21,110 bases of DNA from an uncultured Desulfovibrionaceae bacterium (GTDB taxonomy: Bacteria > Desulfobacterota > Desulfovibrionia > Desulfovibrionales > Desulfovibrionaceae): the NCBI GenBank assembly GCA_947037905.1, contig CAMQUX010000004.1, positions 1 to 21,110 on the forward strand, read 5' to 3'. How positions within the stretch are numbered: position 1 is the stretch's first letter; each line of letters starts with the position of its first letter. Under the pieces are notes generated by a model. The model was not told the DNA's origin and did no database searches. It saw nothing but the letters and a program-made list of their open reading frames with translations. This document shows, piece after piece, positions 15,392 to 21,110 of the stretch. The position numbers were made by a program, and so were the translations under genes.

Positions 15392-16477
15392 ATGTCACAA
15401 GCAGACCCAAGTAAAACCGAAGAAGCCACCCCTAAGCGGGTTGATAAACAGCGAGAAGAAGGCAATGTTCATAAAAGCACTGAAGTAACAAAAGCGCTTA
15501 CACTTATCGCAAGCCTTGCTCTTCTATATGCCCTTATACCTTTTGTTTATGCACATCTACAAACAGTCTTTAGCTATTTTTTCTCTATAGGATTTGAAAC
15601 TTCCCTCAATGAAGATACTACCTATGATCTTTTTAGATGGGCAATTTTTGAGCTACTCACTATCCTTGCACCTTTTTTTACATTTCTTACCATTGTTACC
15701 CTTATCACTCAACGAGTTCAAGTTGGTAAACTTTGGACAACAAAACCTTTAATTCCCACTTTTAGTAAACTTTTTGGGATGTTTAATCCGAGCAAAATTT
15801 TGGGCGCTTTAAAAAAAATGGTAGACCCAAGCGCAGGTTTTAAGCTGTTTAAAAGTGTAGCTCAAGCTGGTGCTGTTGCTTATGCACCATATATTGTTCT
15901 AAGAGATAATATCGATGCAATACCTATGCTTTTTTATAGAACTCCTGAAGAAATTGCAGCTTTTATGCTTCTTACTGCTTTTAAAATGGCGCTTTACGCA
16001 AGTATTATTTTTCCAGTCATTGCTATTATCGACTACATATATGGTCGCTGGAAATATAAAGATAAAATGAAAATGACCAAACAGGAAATAACCGAAGAAC
16101 GAAAAAATGCAGACGGTGATCCAAGAGTAAAAATGGCCATGAAACAAAAAATGATGGCTATTATGTCGCAAAGAATGATGGCAGATGTACCAAAAGCAGA
16201 TGTTATTATAACCAACCCAACACATTATTCCATTGCCCTACGCTACGATCCAATTGTTGCGCCTGCACCACTTGTGCTTGCTAAAGGTGTAGATAGTGTT
16301 GCTATGCGTATTAGAGAAATTGCAACCGAGCATAAAATTCCCTTGCGCCAAAATATACCACTTGCACGGGCTTTGTATAAACAGGCAGAAATTGGCGACA
16401 CTATTCCTGAAGAATTATTTCAAACTGTTGCTACTATCTTGGCACAATTAGATCGATTTAAAAATCTTAAAAAATAA
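15392..16477 (+). CDS. flhB: Flagellar export switch protein FlhB
   Basis: FlhB is the substrate-specificity switch of the flagellar export machine. The 361-residue protein has the basic N-terminal tail with EEATPKR (10-16), about four membrane helices (35-55, 85-105, 155-175, 190-215), a linker, and the cytoplasmic domain. Autocleavage motif Asn275-Pro276-Thr277-His278 is intact, so self-cleavage and switching from rod/hook to filament export should occur. AAAGAG stands before the start, and the gene follows fliR after 13 bases, indicating co-translation. A C8 tract lies just past the stop. No frameshift or truncation is seen. Confidence 0.96.
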   Translation: MSQADPSKTEEATPKRVDKQREEGNVHKSTEVTKALTLIASLALLYALIPFVYAHLQTVFSYFFSIGFETSLNEDTTYDLFRWAIFELLTILAPFFTFLTIVTLITQRVQVGKLWTTKPLIPTFSKLFGMFNPSKILGALKKMVDPSAGFKLFKSVAQAGAVAYAPYIVLRDNIDAIPMLFYRTPEEIAAFMLLTAFKMALYASIIFPVIAIIDYIYGRWKYKDKMKMTKQEITEERKNADGDPRVKMAMKQKMMAIMSQRMMADVPKADVIITNPTHYSIALRYDPIVAPAPLVLAKGVDSVAMRIREIATEHKIPLRQNIPLARALYKQAEIGDTIPEELFQTVATILAQLDRFKNLKK

Positions 16478-17021
16478 CCCTTCCTAATACCCTCCCCCCC
16501 CTACTGCTTCTATTATTTTTTTAGCTCTTTCTTTTTTTCATAATCTTTTCTTATTATTTCAATGTTATTTTGACGTTATTTCAATGTTAGTAGCATATTA
16601 TTTTAATATTATTTGTGCGTTATTAGTACTTTATTGTTATGTTATAGCCTCATTATTAACCATTTATAACCATATTATAATAAGCTTATTATCATATTAT
16701 TATCCTTGTATTATCGTATTATTTTTTCTGCTCACAACTTATTTTATCTTTTTTTACACACCCCAAAATACAATTATCCACTTTTATTTTCAAGTTTAAA
16801 TGATTGAAATAATTATTCTTTTTTTAATAAATAAGAAAATTTCTAGTTATTTACATCTTTTGGCATGCCATTTGAATATACAAACAAAGTAAGAACTTAT
16901 TAAATTAAAGATTTATTAATGATTATTCAAAGAATCATGCAATATATCAGAGAGTTATTTATAATACGAAGTGATTACATTATTAATTTTATTAACAACA
17001 TAAAAAATAGGCGTCAAAACA
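16478..17021. other. 544-bp intergenic region splitting the export genes
   Basis: It separates flhB from flhA, which are often adjacent. It contains a run of eight C residues at 16494-16501, a T-rich stretch, a low-complexity tract of TATTATT-like repeats (about 16560-16740), and a palindromic TGGCATGCCA within a sigma54-like sequence at 16861-16876. The only reading frame (16584-16799) would encode a peptide without any charged residue and has no ribosome-binding site; I do not call it a gene. flhA therefore probably has its own promoter. Confidence 0.6.
16861..16876 (+). promoter_or_regulatory. Candidate sigma54 promoter before flhA
   Basis: TGGCAT and TTGAA are arranged with GG, ten bases, then GA. 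The sigma54 consensus is TGGCAC-N5-TTGCA with GG-N10-GC, so the -12 GC is imperfect here (GA). Flagellar genes are often sigma54-driven. The site is about 145 bases before the flhA ATG. TGGCATGCCA is also a perfect palindrome and could instead be an operator. Confidence 0.25.
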
Positions 17022-19160
17022 ATGGCTAAAAATGATTCTGCTCCAAGTTTTAATATAGATTACGAAAAATTTGCAAAACAAGGTGATGTTATGCTTGCCG
17101 CTGGAGTTGTTATAATTCTAGCTGTAATGCTTATTCCTCTGCCAACATTTTTTATAGATTTTATGCTCACAGTAAGTATCACACTTGCGATACTTATTCT
17201 TATAATAAGCATGTTTCTAACCTCACCACTAGAATTTTCCATATTCCCATCACTACTACTAATTACAACACTACTGCGGCTTGCGTTAAACGTAGCAACC
17301 ACTCGTGCAATTCTACTTCGTGGACACGAGGGACCTGATGCGGTAGGTTCAGTTATTAAAAGTTTTGGTGAGTTTGTTATTGGAGGAGAATTTGTTGTTG
17401 GTATTGTTATTTTCCTTATTCTCTTTATTTTAAACAAAACAGTTATTGTTGCAGGTACAACGCGTATAGCAGAAGTTGCTGCACGTTTTACTCTCGATGC
17501 TATGCCAGGTAAACAGATGGCAATCGAGGCAGATTTAAACTCTGGCATACTTTCAGAAGAGGAAGCTATACAACAACGTGAAAATTTACGCCGTGAGGCA
17601 GATTTTTATGGAGCAATGGACGGTGCTGGCAAGTTCGTTTCTGGAGACGTAAATGCGGGTATAATGATTACTGCAATCAATATGATTGGTGGTCTTTTTA
17701 TAGGTGTTTTTCAACGAGGATTATCTTGGGGTGAAGCAGCAGAAATTTATACGCTTTTAACAATTGGTGATGGGCTTGTTGCAACGATTCCATCTCTTAT
17801 GATTTCAACAGCAGCAGGTATCATAGTTTCTCGTGCAGCAGCAGAAGCTAAAATGGGCGAAGAATATCTTGGTCAGTTAACTTACCATCATCGAGGTTTA
17901 CGCCTTGTTTCAGGTATCTTGCTTCTTTTCGCACTTGTACCAGGAATGCCAACTATATCTTTCCTTATTATGTCTGCACTTGTTTTCGCAGCAAGTAAAA
18001 TTTCTGCTAAGAACCATGAAAATACAAATAAACAAACTAAAGGCGGAGCTAAACAACCAAAACTTGATGCAGCAGGTAAAGCGCTACCACCATCAGAACA
18101 GGAAACTTTTGACACGCCAGAAGATATGCAAACACTACTTCCACTTGACCAGCTTGAGTTAGAAGTTGGTTACGGACTTATTCCTCTAGTAGATGAAGCA
18201 CAAGATGGTAACCTTCTTGCACGTATCCGCTCAATACGCCGTCAATTCGCACTTGATATGGGTGTTGTTATTCCATCACTACACCTACGAGATAACCTAC
18301 AATTAAAACCTGGTGAATATAACCTTATAATCAAAGGAAACGTTGTAGCGGGTTCTGAAATACTTATAGACCATTTCCTAGCAATGGATCCAGGTGATGC
18401 AAAGCATAATATTAAAGGTATTGATACCCTTGAGCCAGCATTTAATCTACCAGCTATCTGGATTCCAGAAGCACAAAGAGAAGCAGCTATGCTTGCAGGA
18501 TATACTGTAGTAGACCCTGCAACTGTTATAGCCACACATTTAACAGAAATTTTCCGCAAGAATTTACATGAATTCTTAGGAAGACAAGAAGTGCAAGAGC
18601 TTTTAGACAACTTACTAAAACGTGCTCCAAAAGCTGTAGAAGATTTAATTCCTGGTATTATGAGTCTTGGAACAGTTCAAAAAGTACTACAAAAACTTAT
18701 ACAAGAAAATGTTTCCATAAGAGACACCCTCTCTATCATAGAAACACTTGCAGATTACGGCAGCATGGTACACGATGCAGGACAACTGACAGAGTATGTA
18801 CGTACTCGCCTTAATAGAACTATTATAAAACAATATCTTGGATCTCAAAACACTCTTCCAATTATAGTTCTGAGCCCACAAGTTGACGGTGTCTTACAAG
18901 CAGCATTAAAACCGCCAGAACAAGGAAATTATCTTGCTCTTGACCCAACATATGCGCAAAAACTTATACAGCAAATAGGAGAATCACTCGAAAACGCATC
19001 AAACTTTGATGGACAACCAGTTCTGCTCACAACACCACTACTACGTCCACACTTAGCACAGCTTATGATTCGCTTTCTACCAACTCTTCCTGTTATCTCA
19101 CAAGCAGAGATTCCAGCAGATATACGAATACAATCAATTGCAAGTGTTGATCTTACATAA
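17022..19160 (+). CDS. flhA: Flagellar export gate protein FlhA
   Basis: FlhA is the proton-linked export gate and substrate-docking protein of the flagellar secretion system. Of 712 residues, about 20-330 form eight membrane helices with the FHIPEP-family hallmarks RLALNVATTRAILL (86-99), AGTTRIAEVAARF (144-156), the Asp171-containing A-D-L-N-S-G, and GDGLVATIPSLMIS (249-262). A charged linker (about 325-380) is followed by the cytoplasmic docking domain. Length is slightly above the usual 680-700, because of the N-terminal 20 residues and a Lys/Gln/Gly-rich linker. The ribosome-binding site is weak (TAGGCG). It is followed after 133 bp by flhF. Confidence 0.96.
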   Translation: MAKNDSAPSFNIDYEKFAKQGDVMLAAGVVIILAVMLIPLPTFFIDFMLTVSITLAILILIISMFLTSPLEFSIFPSLLLITTLLRLALNVATTRAILLRGHEGPDAVGSVIKSFGEFVIGGEFVVGIVIFLILFILNKTVIVAGTTRIAEVAARFTLDAMPGKQMAIEADLNSGILSEEEAIQQRENLRREADFYGAMDGAGKFVSGDVNAGIMITAINMIGGLFIGVFQRGLSWGEAAEIYTLLTIGDGLVATIPSLMISTAAGIIVSRAAAEAKMGEEYLGQLTYHHRGLRLVSGILLLFALVPGMPTISFLIMSALVFAASKISAKNHENTNKQTKGGAKQPKLDAAGKALPPSEQETFDTPEDMQTLLPLDQLELEVGYGLIPLVDEAQDGNLLARIRSIRRQFALDMGVVIPSLHLRDNLQLKPGEYNLIIKGNVVAGSEILIDHFLAMDPGDAKHNIKGIDTLEPAFNLPAIWIPEAQREAAMLAGYTVVDPATVIATHLTEIFRKNLHEFLGRQEVQELLDNLLKRAPKAVEDLIPGIMSLGTVQKVLQKLIQENVSIRDTLSIIETLADYGSMVHDAGQLTEYVRTRLNRTIIKQYLGSQNTLPIIVLSPQVDGVLQAALKPPEQGNYLALDPTYAQKLIQQIGESLENASNFDGQPVLLTTPLLRPHLAQLMIRFLPTLPVISQAEIPADIRIQSIASVDLT

Positions 19161-19293
19161 TTGAGAATAAAATACTCTTTGTTCACAAATAAGCTTTGTA
19201 AAAAATTGATTTTTAACTTATGAAAAGAATTGAGAAAAATAAAATAAAAGAATATACTTAGCATCCAATAATAAACATTACTAAAAAAATACT

Positions 19294-20394
19294 ATGCACA
19301 TAAAAAAGTTTACAGGCACAACACCAGCAAAAGCTTTGCAGAAAGTAAAAGAAGACTTAGGCGATGAAGCCATTATTTTAAGCAATAGAACTATTGAAGA
19401 AAATGGTGTTCGTTTAACAGAAATCACTGCTGCCCTTGATGCATACCCTGTAGCTAAAGAAAAAAAGTTGCAATTGACTGCAGTTAATACTGACAATAAT
19501 ACAAATAGTAATAGACCAACGGAGAAAAAAACACTCCAAAAAACGAGCAATTCTTGGGATACTGAGTGGCAAGAAATTAAAACAGTACTCTTTGACCTTT
19601 TAAAACCTGAGATGGCAAAAGGTAAATTAACACCAAGACAGCAACTTGTTTTTGACTATTTACAAAAAGAAGAAGTAAATGAAAGTGTGCTTTTACACAC
19701 ATATTCAAAGCTTTTAAATCATCCGGATAAACCGGTTATATCAACAATTAGTGATCTTTTACCTGTGCGTCCTTTTAGCTCTTTTACTAGAGAAAGAAAG
19801 TTTCATTTTTTTGCAGGTGCGCACGGTGTGGGCAAAACAAGTATTATTCTTCGTCTTGCGCTACTTTATAAAAAAGAAAACCCAAATAGATCAATTTGTA
19901 TTGTCAATACAGATATACATTTGAGTAAGGGTAAAAATCAGCTAAAACATTACGCAAGCCTTTCTAATATAGCGTATAAAGAGCTTGATAAAAAAGAAGA
20001 TGGCGAAAATATTCATAACTTATGTAGGGAATTTGATCTTGTCTTTGTCGACCTATTTGCCCTGCATTATAGTTTAGAGGAAAATATTGATTCCCTCGGA
20101 CTATCAGAAATTGAAGCTGCTATTCATCTTATTTTTACACCGTACTGCACAAATGCATATTATGAAAAAATATTATCAATTGCTGAACATAAAAATCTTT
20201 CAAGTATTATTTGGTCAAAACTAGATGTAGTACAACAATATGGCACACTGCTTAATGTAGCAGCTCGCTCTGGGTTACCTGTTTCTGCCTTTTCTTTTGG
20301 CGATACTATGCGTAACACTGCAAATTATGCAAACCAAGAAAATATATGGAAACTTATTTTAAAACATGAATTTCCACTCTATACAAATGAATAA
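19294..20394 (+). CDS. flhF: FlhF, SRP-type GTPase family protein with altered switch motifs
   Basis: FlhF places the flagellum at the cell pole in many bacteria. The 366-residue protein has the conserved start M-H-I-K-K-F with A-L-x-x-V-K-x-D-L-G-D-E-A-I-I-L-S (about 14-30), a poorly conserved Asn/Thr/Lys-rich linker (50-90), an N domain, and the G domain from about 168. The P-loop GAHGVGKTS (175-183) and the base-recognition S-K-L-D (308-311) are present. The G2 motif D-T-Y-R reads D-I-H-L (207-210) and the G3 motif D-T-A-G-R reads D-L-F-A-L (253-257). GTP binding may persist, but normal hydrolysis and dimer activation look unlikely. flhG follows after 15 bases with its own AAGGA. No good ribosome-binding site is seen before this ATG. 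Confidence 0.88.
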   Translation: MHIKKFTGTTPAKALQKVKEDLGDEAIILSNRTIEENGVRLTEITAALDAYPVAKEKKLQLTAVNTDNNTNSNRPTEKKTLQKTSNSWDTEWQEIKTVLFDLLKPEMAKGKLTPRQQLVFDYLQKEEVNESVLLHTYSKLLNHPDKPVISTISDLLPVRPFSSFTRERKFHFFAGAHGVGKTSIILRLALLYKKENPNRSICIVNTDIHLSKGKNQLKHYASLSNIAYKELDKKEDGENIHNLCREFDLVFVDLFALHYSLEENIDSLGLSEIEAAIHLIFTPYCTNAYYEKILSIAEHKNLSSIIWSKLDVVQQYGTLLNVAARSGLPVSAFSFGDTMRNTANYANQENIWKLILKHEFPLYTNE

Positions 20395-20409
20395 AAAGGA
20401 TGTACTTGT

Positions 20410-21110
20410 ATGAAACGTGACTATCCCTTGGTTTTATCCGTTGCCTCTGGTAAAGGTGGCGTGGGGAAAACAAGCCTTTCTGTAAATCTTGCCTACTCTT
20501 TGAGCAAAATGAATAAAAAAGTTGTACTCTTTGACGCAGATCTTGGACTTGCGAATGTAGATGTCATACTTGGTATTTCTCCAAAACTAACTCTTTTTCA
20601 TCTTTTTAATGAAAATGCAGATATAAATGATGTTCTTTTTCCTACAGGATATGATTTTGATATCCTTCCTGCCTCATCTGGTGTAAGTGATATGGTGAAT
20701 CTTTCTAAAGGTCAGAAACTTGACCTGCTTGATTCTATGGACTATCTTGATGAAAATATTGATTATCTTATAATTGACACGGGAGCAGGAATAAACGATA
20801 ATGTTCTGTACTTCAATATTGCAGTACAAGAACGCATACTTGTTCTTACTCCAGACCCTACATCACTTACAGACTGTTATGCTCTTATAAAAGTCTTAAA
20901 ACTTGACCATGGTGTTGAAAAATTTCATATAGTCGTAAATATTGCACCTGATGAAAAAATTGCAAAAGAAACCTTTACACGACTCTATAATGTATGTGAT
21001 AAATTTTTAAGCGGTATATCGCTTAGCTACGCAGGGTTTGTTCCATTCGACCCAAATATGAAACAAGCAATTATAAATCAAAAACCAGTATGTCACTGGG
21101 CTCCAAATGC
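20410..21110 (+). CDS. flhG: FlhG/FleN, MinD-like ATPase, 3' end cut off
   Basis: The frame is open from the ATG at 20410 to the window edge, giving 233 residues of an expected 270-300. It has the deviant Walker A motif GKGGVGKTS (14-22), switch I D-A-D-L-G-L-A-N-V-D (40-49), and switch II I-I-D-T-G-A-G. This identifies the ParA/MinD family member that controls flagellum number and works with FlhF. AAGGA (20396-20400) precedes the start by nine bases. The N-terminus before the ATPase core is only about seven residues and lacks the D-Q-A-x-x-L-R helix by which FlhG proteins stimulate FlhF GTPase. A membrane-targeting C-terminal helix cannot be judged because the gene is cut. A chromosome-partitioning ParA is less likely given the flhF neighbour. 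Confidence 0.9.
   Translation, partial: MKRDYPLVLSVASGKGGVGKTSLSVNLAYSLSKMNKKVVLFDADLGLANVDVILGISPKLTLFHLFNENADINDVLFPTGYDFDILPASSGVSDMVNLSKGQKLDLLDSMDYLDENIDYLIIDTGAGINDNVLYFNIAVQERILVLTPDPTSLTDCYALIKVLKLDHGVEKFHIVVNIAPDEKIAKETFTRLYNVCDKFLSGISLSYAGFVPFDPNMKQAIINQKPVCHWAPN

Noticed and set aside
16584..16799. 71-residue + strand reading frame between flhB and flhA
   Set aside because: The peptide has no charged residue, is made of Ile/Leu/Tyr/Phe from TATTATT-like low-complexity DNA, and has no ribosome-binding site.

Overview
This window looks like chromosomal DNA from a low-GC, Gram-negative, flagellated anaerobe, most likely a Desulfovibrionaceae-type deltaproteobacterium. The evidence is the gene order fliR-flhB-flhA-flhF-flhG, a stand-alone AICAR transformylase lacking the usual IMP cyclohydrolase half, purA next to the DNA polymerase III delta-prime gene, and a three-gene molybdenum hydroxylase. 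From memory this mix resembles sulfate reducers and relatives such as Lawsonia; no search was run. Intergenic DNA is very AT-rich and carries several unrelated degenerate tandem repeats.

Layout: (1) 1-821, the 3' part of an EamA/DMT permease. (2) 922-4819, a + strand operon for a three-subunit molybdopterin hydroxylase ([2Fe-2S] subunit, Mo subunit, FAD subunit), preceded by a dyad that overlaps a candidate promoter and closed by a strong terminator. The FAD subunit carries a cysteine loop like the extra [4Fe-4S] loop of 4-hydroxybenzoyl-CoA reductase. (3) 5021-6127, minus strand, a DUF4396-type membrane protein with a 136-residue loop containing 38 methionines. (4) 6128-6889, non-coding, with a 20-bp hairpin terminator, a possible gene-deletion scar and an octanucleotide repeat. 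(5) 6890-9313, minus strand, purA then holB. (6) 9850-11121, + strand, AICAR transformylase, followed by an exact-period 18-bp minisatellite. (7) 11436-13589, an RNB-family exoribonuclease, then plsY at 13846-14436. (8) 14593-21110, fliR, flhB, flhA, flhF and the start of flhG, the export-gate and flagellar-placement part of a flagellar locus.

Functional links: the hydroxylase subunits form one electron path, with substrate at the Mo cofactor, then the two [2Fe-2S] clusters, then FAD, possibly with an extra cluster at the FAD subunit. PurA and the AICAR transformylase belong to purine synthesis. FliR, FlhB and FlhA form the flagellar export gate, while FlhF and FlhG set flagellum number and position. 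Most worth a second look: the methionine-rich DUF4396 protein; the paired loss of GTPase switch motifs in FlhF and of the activating N-terminal helix in FlhG; the unusual hydroxylase active site; and the in-frame 18-bp repeat.
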